This document shows positions 9,257 through 17,589 of a stretch of DNA of 60,191 nt, in pieces. Source of the DNA: an uncultured Erythrobacter sp. (GTDB lineage: Bacteria > Pseudomonadota > Alphaproteobacteria > Sphingomonadales > Sphingomonadaceae). The stretch spans positions 1 to 60,191 of the forward strand of contig CALLQC010000003.1 in the NCBI GenBank assembly GCA_938015255.1, read 5' to 3'. Both the position numbers and the translations under genes were made by a program. Under the pieces are notes generated by a model. The model was given only the letters and a program-made list of their open reading frames with translations. It searched no databases and was not told where the DNA came from. Within the stretch, counting starts at the first letter, position 1; the number at the start of each line of letters is the position of its first letter.

Positions 9257-9391
9257 ATGACAAAGGCATTGGCCCTCTCAAAATCCGCACTCAACGCTGC
9301 GCGTATGCGCCGGTTGGAGATTGCGCGCGGTGTGATCGTGTTGGGCTGCGGCGCGGCACTTATCCTCGCGGGGCAGCCCCTGCCGCTGTAA
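9257..9391 (+). CDS. Possible small membrane protein, 44 residues
   Basis: A short frame starts with MTKALALSKSALNAARMRR and continues into a hydrophobic stretch with GVIVLGCGAALILAG, ending in PLPL. This gives a basic amphipathic N-terminus followed by one possible transmembrane helix. It lies in the gap between the agmatine-deiminase-like gene and the DUF1223 gene, on the same strand. The ribosome binding site is weak. I do not recognise a family. It could be a real small protein or chance. Confidence 0.3.
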   Translation: MTKALALSKSALNAARMRRLEIARGVIVLGCGAALILAGQPLPL

Positions 9392-9472
9392 CTGCCTGAT
9401 CGAAGCAGTCGTAACTTTCCAAAAGCAGGTGACGAACATCTCATCAAGCCGAAGGTTTGAAAGAGGTTCACC

Positions 9473-10225
9473 ATGCGCACCGCGATATACTCCCTGGCAG
9501 TGATGGCCGCGAGCATTGCGGCCGTATTGGCCGCTTTGCCAAGCTTTGGACGCGCGCAGATCGACCGGACCCCGCATACCGGCGAACCGGTCCTCATCGA
9601 ACTTTTCACCAGTCAGGGTTGCTCCTCATGCCCCCCTGCTGATCGGCTGGCGCAGCGACTCTCCAAGGAACCCGGCCTTGTCGTTATCTCAAGGCCGGTT
9701 GATTACTGGGACAGGCTCGGCTGGAAAGACACCCTCGCCAGCCCCGAAAACACCGCGCTCCAACGGGCTTATGCTGCACGCGGACTTGCCGGTTACAACG
9801 GGGTCTACACACCGCAATCTGTCGTAGCCGGGCGCTTTGGTGAAGTGGGATCGGATGAAAGAAAAATTCGCCAGTTCGTGAAACGCTCCGCTGCTGAGAA
9901 TGATGCCGTATTGCGGATCCGAGGGTCAGCAGAGCGCGGCTACGGAGCGGGTATCAGCGGAACGATATCCGGCACTGCGCAGCTGATCCTTGTGGGCGTC
10001 TCCAGCCGCGAGAATATTGATATCAGACGCGGAGAAAATCGCGGGCGGCAAATCTCTTATACCAATGTGCTTGTCGGCGAGCGTAAGCTTACGACGTGGC
10101 GCGGCAGCACCCAGGGTGAAGGTATCCGGCTGTCACAGCTCGATATGGAAGGGGCAGACAAATACGCGCTGATCCTGCGCCGGTCATCTGGCGGGGAGGT
10201 TCTGGCTGCAACCTGGATTGATTGA
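9473..10225 (+). CDS. DUF1223 domain-containing thioredoxin-like protein, exported
   Basis: The 250-residue protein belongs to DUF1223, a thioredoxin-fold family found mainly in alphaproteobacteria. Residues 1-28 form a signal peptide ending at GRAQ. The fold's active-site motif is C50-S-S-C53 within FTSQGCSSCPPAD, and DYWDRLGWKD follows, typical of the family. A periplasmic thiol-disulfide role is a reasonable inference, but no substrate is known. It has a convergent neighbour, the TSUP permease, only five bases after its stop. Confidence 0.88.
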   Translation: MRTAIYSLAVMAASIAAVLAALPSFGRAQIDRTPHTGEPVLIELFTSQGCSSCPPADRLAQRLSKEPGLVVISRPVDYWDRLGWKDTLASPENTALQRAYAARGLAGYNGVYTPQSVVAGRFGEVGSDERKIRQFVKRSAAENDAVLRIRGSAERGYGAGISGTISGTAQLILVGVSSRENIDIRRGENRGRQISYTNVLVGERKLTTWRGSTQGEGIRLSQLDMEGADKYALILRRSSGGEVLAATWID

Positions 10226-10230
10226 GGCGC

Positions 10231-10917
10231 CTAAAGCAGCTTCGCCAATGCTCCCAAAGCCGCAGCTCCCAATACGCTCGCCGTTGCAACCTGCCACTGC
10301 ATCGCGGTGACCCGGCCGAATGCGCGGTGGCCGAACCAGTCACCAATCAATACGAACGGGAACAGGGCAAGCGCCAGAGCCGCTTCGCGCCAGCTGCCCA
10401 CACCCAGCGTGATAAAGAACAGCGCCGATAGCGGTGTGACGATCACAAAAATTGCCATCATCGAAGCACGCGCCGCCTTCGGTTCCAATTTCCCGCGCAG
10501 ATAGAACGGCGCCATACCCGGCCCCGGCATTCCGGCAAATCCGCCGAAAAAGCCGGTCGCGAATCCCGAAACCATCAGCGCAGGCCGGCGCGAAAGCGTG
10601 ACTTTGCCCAGCGGTACGACCACCAGAACAAACGCTCCCAAGGAAACCAGCGCGATCAGAATTCGCGCCCAGTCAACGGGCAGCGCGACCAAAGCCCACA
10701 GGCCCAGCGGCATGCATAACAGCGCGATTGCGGTCAAAGGCATAACACTCTTGTCTGCATCGCGCCGGATGCGACCGATATCAGTCAGCCCGATCAGAAA
10801 CAGCGATACAATACCCACCAAAACCGCGGCCGCCGGTTCGATTGCCAACTGGAGCACTGGAACCAGCACAACCGAGAGGCCAAAACCCGCAAGCCCGCGG
10901 ACAAAACCGGCTGCCAA
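10231..10917 (-). CDS. TSUP (TauE/SafE) family membrane permease
   Basis: This is a sulfite/organosulfur-exporter-type permease with about seven hydrophobic segments. The family signature is near the start, AGFVRGLAGFG, and recurs in the second half as ATGFFGGFAGMPGPG. As called from the TTG at 10917 it has 228 residues. That start cuts into the first helix: the frame stays open and clearly hydrophobic upstream to about 10983 (encoding FGFAIEAVLIAALTA), bounded by an in-frame TGA at 10986-10984. No ATG, GTG or TTG lies in that stretch. An ATC at 10965 follows AAAAGG at good spacing and may be an unusual start. The gene follows thrS with almost no gap, so it is probably translated from the thrS message. 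Confidence 0.82.
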   Translation of the reverse strand: MAAGFVRGLAGFGLSVVLVPVLQLAIEPAAAVLVGIVSLFLIGLTDIGRIRRDADKSVMPLTAIALLCMPLGLWALVALPVDWARILIALVSLGAFVLVVVPLGKVTLSRRPALMVSGFATGFFGGFAGMPGPGMAPFYLRGKLEPKAARASMMAIFVIVTPLSALFFITLGVGSWREAALALALFPFVLIGDWFGHRAFGRVTAMQWQVATASVLGAAALGALAKLL

Positions 10918-10978
10918 AGCCGTGAGTGCAGCGATCAGAACCGCTTCGATTGCGAACCCGAAGATGGCGGAGACCTTT

Positions 10979-12979
10979 TCAAATCAAAAGATCGGGCGGA
11001 GTTGCCGCCTTGATCAACATCGCCATCGCCTCGTCGAGGGTGAGGACCTGCTGATCCTTTTCACCCAGCGTTCGCATAGTGACTTTGCCTTCTTCCGCCT
11101 CGCGTTTCCCGACCACCAGAATATGCGGAACCTTGGCCAGCGAATGCTCGCGGACTTTGTAGTTGATCTTCTCGTTGCGCAGGTCGGCATTCACGCGGAT
11201 GCCGGCAGCCTCCAGTTTCGCTCTCACTTCTTCGGCATAGCCATCAATGTCGGACACGATCGGCGCCACAACAGCCTGAACCGGTGCGAGCCAGACCGGC
11301 ACCTTGCCCGCGAAGTGCTCGATAAGGATGCCGATGAAGCGCTCATAGGAACCAAAGATCGCACGGTGCAGCATGACCGGGCGATGTTTGTCGCCATCCT
11401 CGCCGATATAGGTCGCATCGAGCCGTTCGGGCAGCACCCGGTCGGACTGGATCGTGCCCACCTGCCAGGTACGGCCGATTGCGTCGGTCAGATGCCATTC
11501 GAGCTTGGGCGCATAAAACGCGCCCTCGCCCGGCAGCTCTTCCCAGCCGAATTCTTCGGTGGCCATGCCAGCCTCGACCACGGCATCACGCAGTTCCTGT
11601 TCCGCCTTGTCCCAATCCTCGTCAGAGCCAAAACGTTGCTCTGGACGGGTCGCCAGCTTGATTTCGTATTTGAAGCCGAAATCCTTGTAGACGCCGTCGG
11701 CCAGCTCGCAGAATTTGCGCACTTCCTCGACCACCTGCGCCTCGGTACAGAATATGTGCGCATCGTCTTGCGTGAACTGGCGCACGCGCATCAGACCGTG
11801 CAGCGCGCCATGCGGTTCGTTGCGGTGGCAGCAGCCCATCTCGCCCAGCCGGATCGGCAGATCGCGATAGGATGTGATGCCCTGTTTGAAGACGAGGACA
11901 TGCGCGGGGCAGTTCATCGGCTTCAACGCCATCCAGTCCGCTTCGCCGCTGATGACAGGGCCGTCATCTTCGGTATTGGGAACCTCGTCCGGGATCACGA
12001 ACATGTTCTCGCGGTATTTGCCCCAGTGTCCCGATTGCTCCCACTGGCGCGCATCCATGACCTGCGGCGTCTTGATCTCGCGGTATCCGCCGCCGTCCAT
12101 CTTGCGGCGCATGTAGCTCTCGAGTTCACGCCAGATCCGGTAGCCCTTGGGATGCCAGAACACGCTGCCATGCGCGACATCGGAAAGGTGGAACAGGTCC
12201 ATCTCCCGGCCAAGCTTGCGGTGATCGCGCTTGGCAGCTTCCTCCAGATTATGCAGATGCTGCTTCAGCTGTTTCTTGTTAAGCCACCCAGTGCCGTAAA
12301 TGCGGGTCAGCTGGGCGTTGCGTTGATCGCCGCGCCAGTACGCACCGGCGACGCGCATCAGTTTGAACGCATCGGGATCAAGCTTTCCGGTTGAGGCAAG
12401 GTGCGGACCGCGGCACATATCGAGCCAGTCATCGCCGGACCAATAAACCGTCAGCTCCTCGTTTTCAGGCAATTCCTTGGCCCATTCGGCCTTGAACGTT
12501 TCGCCTTCGGATTCCCACTTGTCGATCAATTGCTGGCGGGACCAGACCTCGCGGCGCAGCGGTTTGTCCGCCTTGATGATCTCACGCATCTTCGCCTCGA
12601 TATCAGGCAGGTCTTCGCTGCTGAACGGTTCGCGGCTGGCCGGTGCCATCACGTCGTAGTAAAATCCATCACCGGTCGCCGGGCCAAAGGTGATCTGCGT
12701 GCCTGGATAAAGCGCCTGAACCGCTTCGGCGAGAACGTGCGCGTAGTCATGCCGGGCGAGTTCGAGCGCGTCTGCCTCGTCTCTTGAAGTGATCAGGGCA
12801 AGCTCGGCGTCGCCTTCGAACGGGCGATTGAGGTCGCGCACTTCGCCATCCACCCGCGCTGCGAGCGCGGCCTTGGCAAGGCCCGGCCCAATCGCGGCGG
12901 CGATATCGGCCGGGGTAGAACCCGCCTCCACTTCGCGGACTGAGCCATCGGGCAGGCTGATCTTGAGCAGTTCGGTCAT
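10979..12979 (-). CDS. thrS: Threonine--tRNA ligase
   Basis: The enzyme charges tRNA-Thr in the cytoplasm and edits mischarged Ser-tRNA. It has 666 residues with the canonical order: N-terminal TGS domain ([20 protein letters not shown]), editing domain with the [10 protein letters not shown] motif, class II catalytic core with [11 protein letters not shown] (zinc Cys) and [11 protein letters not shown], and a C-terminal anticodon-binding domain around [12 protein letters not shown]. The frame is open to 13018, but the ATG at 12979 (MTELLKISL) has GGAAC upstream and matches the usual N-terminus. The TSUP permease follows directly. Confidence 0.97.
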   Translation of the reverse strand: MTELLKISLPDGSVREVEAGSTPADIAAAIGPGLAKAALAARVDGEVRDLNRPFEGDAELALITSRDEADALELARHDYAHVLAEAVQALYPGTQITFGPATGDGFYYDVMAPASREPFSSEDLPDIEAKMREIIKADKPLRREVWSRQQLIDKWESEGETFKAEWAKELPENEELTVYWSGDDWLDMCRGPHLASTGKLDPDAFKLMRVAGAYWRGDQRNAQLTRIYGTGWLNKKQLKQHLHNLEEAAKRDHRKLGREMDLFHLSDVAHGSVFWHPKGYRIWRELESYMRRKMDGGGYREIKTPQVMDARQWEQSGHWGKYRENMFVIPDEVPNTEDDGPVISGEADWMALKPMNCPAHVLVFKQGITSYRDLPIRLGEMGCCHRNEPHGALHGLMRVRQFTQDDAHIFCTEAQVVEEVRKFCELADGVYKDFGFKYEIKLATRPEQRFGSDEDWDKAEQELRDAVVEAGMATEEFGWEELPGEGAFYAPKLEWHLTDAIGRTWQVGTIQSDRVLPERLDATYIGEDGDKHRPVMLHRAIFGSYERFIGILIEHFAGKVPVWLAPVQAVVAPIVSDIDGYAEEVRAKLEAAGIRVNADLRNEKINYKVREHSLAKVPHILVVGKREAEEGKVTMRTLGEKDQQVLTLDEAMAMLIKAATPPDLLI

Positions 12980-13107
12980 TATTTCGTTCCAAATCTCATA
13001 TGCCGCGCGCCCTGCCACAAGCGGGCGCGCACCGAAAGAGCGGTGTGTCGTTTTGCCGATTTCAGGAGGCCACCGCGCCGCCCGAAACCGGGCGGCACTG
13101 GCTGCGA

Positions 13108-13251
13108 TTAAACCGCGACCAACCGCCCCCGGACATCCGAGGTGGTAGTTGTCGCCGTCATCGTGATCAGCAGCTTGGCCATGGGCAGCAAATAGGACGA
13201 CACACGCAGTTTGTCACCCGACAAGTGCCAATAGGAAAGCGTGCGCTCCAT
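13108..13251 (-). CDS. Doubtful small ORF, 47 residues
   Basis: A minus-strand frame starts [14 protein letters not shown] and ends in GRLVAV. It is divergent from the XRE/membrane-protein operon and its start codon overlaps the operator-like repeat there. No Shine-Dalgarno sequence, signal peptide or known motif is visible. I list it only because it would account for a divergently used promoter region. Confidence 0.15.
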   Translation of the reverse strand: MERTLSYWHLSGDKLRVSSYLLPMAKLLITMTATTTTSDVRGRLVAV

Positions 13252-13305
13252 TATGGAAAGCCTACTTGACAATTGCGCGAGTCAATGACAAGTATCCTTT
13301 CCATA
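13252..13305 (+). promoter_or_regulatory. Promoter and candidate operator of the XRE operon
   Basis: A sigma70-like promoter has TTGACA (13266-13271), an 18-bp spacer and AAGTAT (13290-13295). It is flanked by a perfect 9-bp inverted repeat, TATGGAAAG (13252-13260) and CTTTCCATA (13297-13305). A second inverted repeat, TTGAC/GTCAA (13266-13270 and 13281-13285), covers the -35 box. The last gene of the operon encodes an XRE-type DNA-binding protein, so autorepression from these sites is likely. RBS AAGGGAG (13310-13316) follows. Confidence 0.6.
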
Positions 13306-13325
13306 GTTGAAAGGGAGCTTTCCTT

Positions 13326-13502
13326 ATGAGCAAGAATTTCCAAGCCCTTCTGTGGGCCAGCATTATCATCACCGCCGCCATCATCATGAATCTGCAAGGG
13401 GTTAGCGACAATGCCAGCATAGGCGTCGTCCTGGGTCTCAGCGGAGCCGCCTGGGGGTCGCTGCAAACCGATGCCGGATGCGGGCGCGGGTGCCTGTCAT
13501 GA
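13326..13502 (+). CDS. Small membrane protein, first gene of the XRE operon
   Basis: The 58-residue product begins MSKNFQALLWASIIITAAI and has two short hydrophobic stretches, about residues 8-22 and 31-46, ending in a Gly/Cys-rich tail (CGRGC). RBS AAGGGAG lies nine bases upstream. Its stop overlaps the next gene's start as ATGA, which strongly supports translation. No family recognised. It starts a four-gene overlapping operon that ends in an XRE regulator. Confidence 0.6.
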   Translation: MSKNFQALLWASIIITAAIIMNLQGVSDNASIGVVLGLSGAAWGSLQTDAGCGRGCLS

Positions 13503-14098
13503 CCGTGCGGCCTTTTAATCCGGACAAACTGGCGCTTTCACTCGCCGGTTCATCCGTTCTGAGCGCGCTGGGCGTGATGTTCCTGTGGAAGTCCGGCGCA
13601 TTTGAAACCGAGCCCGCCTATCTGCTGACGCTGCTTCCGGTGGCGCTGGTCGTCACCTCCATAGCGACGAGCTTCCGCAAGCGCGAAAAGCCCGCCTCCG
13701 CCTCGCACCGTTATTTGGGCCGCATGGCGATTGTGATGGCGTTCTATCTCGTCACATTGTTTCTGGCCGAGCACTGGATCGACAATGAAGGGCTGACCGG
13801 GCCGCTCGCAGTTATCCTCGCGCTGCTGCCCGGCCTGTCTTTTGCGGGCGTGGTCTGGATATTCGGCGGGCTGATCGTCGAGGAGAAGGACGAGTTTTAC
13901 CGCATGCTGTTTGTCCGGCAGGGCCTGATCGCCACTGCCATTTCCTTCACGCTCGCCGCGGTCTGGGGCTTTCTGGAAACCTACGGCCAGGTCGATCCCG
14001 TCGCCGCGTTCTGGTGGCCTACGATCTGGTGCTTCGGCCTCGGCATCGGTGCGGTTTTCAACAAGGTTAAATTCGGCACCTACGGAGAGATCAGATGA
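13499..14098 (+). CDS. Polytopic membrane protein of unknown function
   Basis: The 199-residue protein has about six predicted helices and no signal-peptidase site. Its central-to-C-terminal part contains EEKDEFYRMLFVRQGLIAT and AAVWGFLETY, which align with EYQRMLFVKQ and VWSFLKTY of the next gene, so the two are diverged paralogues. The acidic patch followed by YRMLFVRQ looks like a cytoplasmic loop motif of the family. The ATG at 13499 overlaps the previous stop by four bases; the frame is open a little further upstream but the overlap and operon logic favour this start. I cannot name a function; similar membrane proteins are commonly paired with short XRE regulators. Confidence 0.75.
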   Translation: MTVRPFNPDKLALSLAGSSVLSALGVMFLWKSGAFETEPAYLLTLLPVALVVTSIATSFRKREKPASASHRYLGRMAIVMAFYLVTLFLAEHWIDNEGLTGPLAVILALLPGLSFAGVVWIFGGLIVEEKDEFYRMLFVRQGLIATAISFTLAAVWGFLETYGQVDPVAAFWWPTIWCFGLGIGAVFNKVKFGTYGEIR

Positions 14099-14484
14099 GC
14101 ATGGCCCCGTACATGAAGAGCTATACCAAACGGCTCGCATTTTTCATGTTTGCCTATGTTGTGATCCTGATCGGCGGTTTGAGTTACCACCGCGCGAGCG
14201 AACCGCCCGAATTAGTCTCAACCGGCCTGGCGCTTCTCACTGCTCTCCCGATCTGCGGGGTATTCTGGACGATCTATCGTTTGCTGATCGAGTGCGATGA
14301 CGAATATCAGCGCATGCTTTTCGTGAAGCAGGTGATAGGCGCCACCGGAGCCACCTTGGTGATAACGACGGTGTGGAGCTTTCTCAAAACCTATGACGTG
14401 CTGGCATTCGGTCCTCAATGGGTGGCTGTGATTTGGTTCGCGATGCTTGGCTTTGCTGGGCCGATTGTGCGGTGGCGCGCATGA
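14095..14484 (+). CDS. Membrane protein paralogous to its upstream neighbour
   Basis: The 129-residue protein has four predicted helices and repeats the loop motif of the previous gene: IECDDEYQRMLFVKQ followed by VWSFLKTY. It lacks the N-terminal helix pair of the longer paralogue. Both ends overlap neighbours by the four-base ATGA (14095-14098 and 14481-14484), showing tight translational coupling across the operon. Function unknown; a hetero-oligomer with the upstream product is a natural guess. Confidence 0.78.
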   Translation: MSMAPYMKSYTKRLAFFMFAYVVILIGGLSYHRASEPPELVSTGLALLTALPICGVFWTIYRLLIECDDEYQRMLFVKQVIGATGATLVITTVWSFLKTYDVLAFGPQWVAVIWFAMLGFAGPIVRWRA

Positions 14485-14672
14485 ACAATCGCCTTAAAGT
14501 GCTGCGTGCCGAGCGTGACTGGTCACAGCAAGACCTGGCTGAACGGCTTGAAGTGAGCCGCCAGAGCGTGAATGCCATCGAAAAAGGGCGGTATGATCCC
14601 TCACTTCCGCTGGCTTTCAAGATCGCCGATGTCTTCGAGCTGACCATCGAGGAGATTTTCAGCCGCAGGTGA
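14481..14672 (+). CDS. XRE-family helix-turn-helix transcriptional regulator
   Basis: This 63-residue repressor consists only of a Cro/C1-type HTH: LKVLRAERDWSQQDLAERL, then VSRQSVNAIEKGRYDPSLP as turn and recognition helix, and a short C-terminal helix ending in SRR. It belongs to the small single-domain class often linked to membrane-protein genes. It overlaps the preceding gene by ATGA; the longer open frame upstream is not coding. It probably controls its own operon through the repeats at 13252-13305. Confidence 0.88.
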   Translation: MNNRLKVLRAERDWSQQDLAERLEVSRQSVNAIEKGRYDPSLPLAFKIADVFELTIEEIFSRR

Positions 14673-14693
14673 AAGCGATTGGCACACGTGAAA

Positions 14694-14727
14694 ACGGGGC
14701 TGGCGCATCATTGTGCACCAGCCCCGT
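14694..14727. terminator. Bidirectional terminator between convergent genes
   Basis: A perfect 10-bp stem, ACGGGGCTGG (14694-14703) with CCAGCCCCGT (14718-14727) and a 14-base loop, lies between the XRE gene (ending 14672) and the convergent small membrane gene (ending 14750). Only a short A-rich run precedes it and no clear T-run follows on plus, so it may serve both strands weakly. Confidence 0.6.
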
Positions 14728-14749
14728 ATTGTCACAATTCAGTCGCGCC

Positions 14750-15010
14750 TTAGGCAGTTGCTGGCTGCGGAACGCTTGCCACCGGTGCCGTTTCCGGATT
14801 GGTCGGTTCGGGTTGGCTGTCATCCTTCTTGTCGAGGTATTTCTTCGCCAGATAGCCGCCTGCGCCAATCGCCAGCATGGCTGGCAGGCTGATGCGGCTC
14901 AAAACAAACGGGGCGGCTGCACCGAGCATCGCGCCGGTTGTACCGCCAACCGATTTGGTTTGTTGCGCGATCTTTCCGCCGAGTGCGGCTCCAATAATTT
15001 TACCAAGCAT
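14750..15010 (-). CDS. Small membrane protein with a glycine-zipper-like N-terminus
   Basis: The 86-residue protein begins MLGKIIGAALGGKIAQQ, has a glycine/alanine-rich hydrophobic segment (about residues 20-35), a second helix near LPAMLAIGAGGYLAKKYL, and a Pro/Glu/Thr-rich tail. The start at 15010 has AAAAGGAG directly upstream; the frame is open to 15034. No named family is certain. It is convergent with the XRE operon and follows the PhoD gene on the same strand. Confidence 0.7.
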   Translation of the reverse strand: MLGKIIGAALGGKIAQQTKSVGGTTGAMLGAAAPFVLSRISLPAMLAIGAGGYLAKKYLDKKDDSQPEPTNPETAPVASVPQPATA

Positions 15011-15097
15011 TTCAATCTCCTTTTGCCTAACCAACGCAGGAGAAGGGCCTGAGGTTCCGAGATTTCACCGGACTCACGGCCCGGCCTGCCGCGCGGA

Positions 15098-16762
15098 TCA
15101 CACCTCTAGCGCACCCGATTTTGCATCGCTCGATACCCGCTTCGTGGAGGCAAGCGTGGTTGATCGCCGCTTGATCGATTGGACAAACCTGTATTCGGTC
15201 GTTGCGCGCGCCGGGGTCAGCTCAACAGCCATATAGCCGCGCTGCGAGGTGTCGGCCCATTTCAGCTGACGGTTCGCCGCGACCGCAGAGCGGGCAAAAT
15301 CGGCCGGAGGGATGGCAGAAAGCGAAAATTCAAGACCGGGTGACGAAACGCCCGGAACTCCAAATTCCACCCCCGCTTTTGCCCCGCCATAATCAAGCTC
15401 GAATGCCCAGCCATTATGGGTATCGCCGGTCAGCACCAACAGGTTCGCATCCGCTTCCAGAACATGGCTCAACAATCGCTCGCGCGCTGCAGGATAACCA
15501 TCCCACGCATCCATGTTGGCAGGCAGACCAGCGTGCCCGGCCAGCCCTGCAGCCTGCAATCTGCGGCGGAGCCAGGCAGGCATATCGTCTGTGAGCGCAT
15601 CGAGCACACTTGCAGGCGTCATCAACTCGCCCATCAGCACCTGTTGTACCAGCACCTGCCACGTTGTCCCGCGCGCGGTCGAGGCGGCAAGAGCCGCCGC
15701 GAGCCACTGTTCCTGCGCCTCGCCCAGCAATTGCCGGTCCGGGTCCGCCCATTCGCCATTTTTGAAAGCCTGCAAAGCGGCAAGCGCCGAGGCAGGATCA
15801 GTCTTGCCCTCCAGCACGCGCCCGAGGTCAAATTGTTCTTCTCGCCCCTCCAGCCTTGTGTCGAGCCGGAAGAGTGTGGCCAAATCGCCAACCTGATAGG
15901 CAGCATAGGGCTCGTCCGACACTGGCATCCATTCGCGGTATGCGCGTTTGGCCGCTGTCTTTCGTACATTCCAATCGCCTTCGGTTTCGCTCTGGTGGTT
16001 TTGGGCGCCTCCTTCCCAACTGTCATTTGTGCTTTCGTGATCGTCCCATACAGCGATCATCGGCAGCACCTGATGCAGGCGCCTCAAATCGGGGTCGGAG
16101 CGGTAGGTTGCGTAACGCAGCCGGTAATCTGCGAGCGCAACAATCTCGCTTTCGGGGCTAAGCACACGGTCGGGGTTCGCATCGTCAGGCCCGGGATAGG
16201 TTCCAGCGCCATACTCGTAAATGTAATCGCCCAGATGCACGGCGAGATCGCAATCGTTTACCTCTGCAGCGTGGCTATAGGCGTTGAAATAACCAAAGCC
16301 GAAATTGGAGCAGGAGAAAACCGCGAGCTTGAAGTGTTGCGCTGGCCCCTTTGGCAATGTGCGTGTGCGACCGATGTCGGAGACCGAGCCATCGGGTGCG
16401 ACAAAACGGAAGTAATACCAGCTGTCAGGAGCAAGAGTGCTGGCAGTCGCCTTCACGCACCAATCCCGGTCTGGCGAGGCTATGGCTGTGCCTTCCGCGA
16501 CCACGCGCGAAAAATCGCTGTCTTCGCTGATCTGCCATTCGATCGGCGTTTCGGCATCTGCGACAAACCGGGTCCACAGCAGCACGCTGTCCGCGTGCGG
16601 CTCGCCGCTCGCGACCCCGTGGGTGAAACCACCGCCAAAACCGCGCGCTATCGCAGGGCTGGCTGCGAGCGCTGCCGATGCTCCTGCAAGACTGAATAGA
16701 CCTCGGCGCGAGATAGCCGCTTTCGGTTTGACGGGCGGCGCAGCCGGTTCATTCTTCATCAT
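15098..16762 (-). CDS. phoD: Alkaline phosphatase D family protein, Tat-exported
   Basis: This is a PhoD-type phosphodiesterase/phosphatase that would release phosphate from esters in the periplasm. With the start at 16762 it has 554 residues. The N-terminus carries a Tat signal, ISRRGLFSLAG, followed by an Ala-rich hydrophobic core to AIARG. The metal-binding motifs of the family are present: FKLAVFSCSNFGFGYFNAY, AVHLGDYIYEYG, AVWDDHES and, near the C-terminus, VLTGDTHNGWAFEL. GGAGAG lies six bases before the ATG at 16762 (a second ATG follows at 16759). The frame is open to 16864, but that part would overlap the divergent hydrolase gene. No Pho box was identified. Confidence 0.92.
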   Translation of the reverse strand: MMKNEPAAPPVKPKAAISRRGLFSLAGASAALAASPAIARGFGGGFTHGVASGEPHADSVLLWTRFVADAETPIEWQISEDSDFSRVVAEGTAIASPDRDWCVKATASTLAPDSWYYFRFVAPDGSVSDIGRTRTLPKGPAQHFKLAVFSCSNFGFGYFNAYSHAAEVNDCDLAVHLGDYIYEYGAGTYPGPDDANPDRVLSPESEIVALADYRLRYATYRSDPDLRRLHQVLPMIAVWDDHESTNDSWEGGAQNHQSETEGDWNVRKTAAKRAYREWMPVSDEPYAAYQVGDLATLFRLDTRLEGREEQFDLGRVLEGKTDPASALAALQAFKNGEWADPDRQLLGEAQEQWLAAALAASTARGTTWQVLVQQVLMGELMTPASVLDALTDDMPAWLRRRLQAAGLAGHAGLPANMDAWDGYPAARERLLSHVLEADANLLVLTGDTHNGWAFELDYGGAKAGVEFGVPGVSSPGLEFSLSAIPPADFARSAVAANRQLKWADTSQRGYMAVELTPARATTEYRFVQSIKRRSTTLASTKRVSSDAKSGALEV

Positions 16763-16834
16763 CACATTCTCTCCAAGCCAAACCCCGATCTGCGATGTGA
16801 CAAGACTTGCCTCATTGCGCAAGAAGCGGGCACA

Positions 16835-17575
16835 ATGCCTTGCATGACTGCATTGCAATTTCACGAAATGGCTGATGGCCGCCGCATCGCGTTTCGCTGC
16901 GCACAGGGCACCGGGCCCACGCTGGTATTCCTGCCCGGCTACATGTCCGACATGGCTGGGGGAAAAGCGACAGCACTGCTTGCCGAGGCCAAGGCACAGG
17001 GGCGCGCATGTCTGCTGATGGATTATTCAGGCTGCGGCGAAAGCTCGGGCGACTTTGCGGATGGCACTCTTTCACGTTGGCGTGACGAGGCGCTCGCGCT
17101 GATTGATGCCTATACCGATGGACCGGTGCTCATTGTCGGATCATCAATGGGCGGCTGGCTGATGCTGCTCGTTGCAGAGAAACTCGGCCCCCGCCTGACC
17201 GGAATGATAGGCATTGCCTCTGCACCCGACTTTACCGAATGGGGGCGCTCATCAGAAGACAAGCAGAGGCTCTATGCCGGCGAAATTGTGCTGGACGACA
17301 ATCCTTACGGACCTGAACCTACACCGATGCACCCGGGATTTTTCGCCGATGGGCAAAGCCTGCTGCGGCTTGATGGAGACATCGCAATTGAATGCCCGGT
17401 CCACCTCCTGCACGGCCAGCGCGATGCCGATGTTCCATGGGAAATCAGCATGCGCCTTGCGCGCGCGCTGCGTTCGGACGCGGTACAGGTGACGCTGGTA
17501 AAGGACGGCGATCACCGCTTGTCGCGAGAGCCGGATATCGCTCTGCTGAAGCGAACTGTCGCCAGCTTTTATTGA
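16835..17575 (+). CDS. Alpha/beta hydrolase
   Basis: This cytoplasmic serine hydrolase of the alpha/beta fold has about 246 residues. The nucleophile elbow is GSSMGG, the acid is probably in GQRDADVPW, and the catalytic His is in DGDHRLS, so the triad looks complete. The N-terminal LPGYMSDMAGGKA gives the oxyanion turn. It resembles the short-chain thioesterase/palmitoyl-protein-thioesterase ABHD10-like group, but the substrate is unknown. The start may be 16835 or 16844; neither has a strong ribosome site. It is divergent from phoD and leads a run with the TPR and monooxygenase genes. Confidence 0.85.
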   Translation: MPCMTALQFHEMADGRRIAFRCAQGTGPTLVFLPGYMSDMAGGKATALLAEAKAQGRACLLMDYSGCGESSGDFADGTLSRWRDEALALIDAYTDGPVLIVGSSMGGWLMLLVAEKLGPRLTGMIGIASAPDFTEWGRSSEDKQRLYAGEIVLDDNPYGPEPTPMHPGFFADGQSLLRLDGDIAIECPVHLLHGQRDADVPWEISMRLARALRSDAVQVTLVKDGDHRLSREPDIALLKRTVASFY

Positions 17576-17589
17576 CGGAAAGACCAAAC

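Larger units (their letters stand above)
12980..13325. other. Intergenic region between thrS and the XRE operon
   Basis: This 346-bp gap holds a perfect 8-bp hairpin, GCCGCCCG (13077-13084) with CGGGCGGC (13089-13096), that could lie in the thrS leader on the minus strand; it has no T-run. It also holds a weak 47-codon frame at 13108-13251 (minus), an inverted repeat TTGTC/GACAA at 13211-13224, and the divergent operon's promoter region at 13252-13305. No convincing larger gene is seen. Confidence 0.5.

Noticed and set aside
10598-12394. 598-codon plus-strand frame across thrS
   Set aside because: It is antisense to a complete threonyl-tRNA synthetase with all motifs, and its composition (His/Arg-rich, no domain) is typical of a GC-rich shadow frame.
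15416-16699. 427-codon plus-strand frame across phoD
   Set aside because: It lies opposite a well-supported Tat-exported phosphatase; no motif or start signal supports it.
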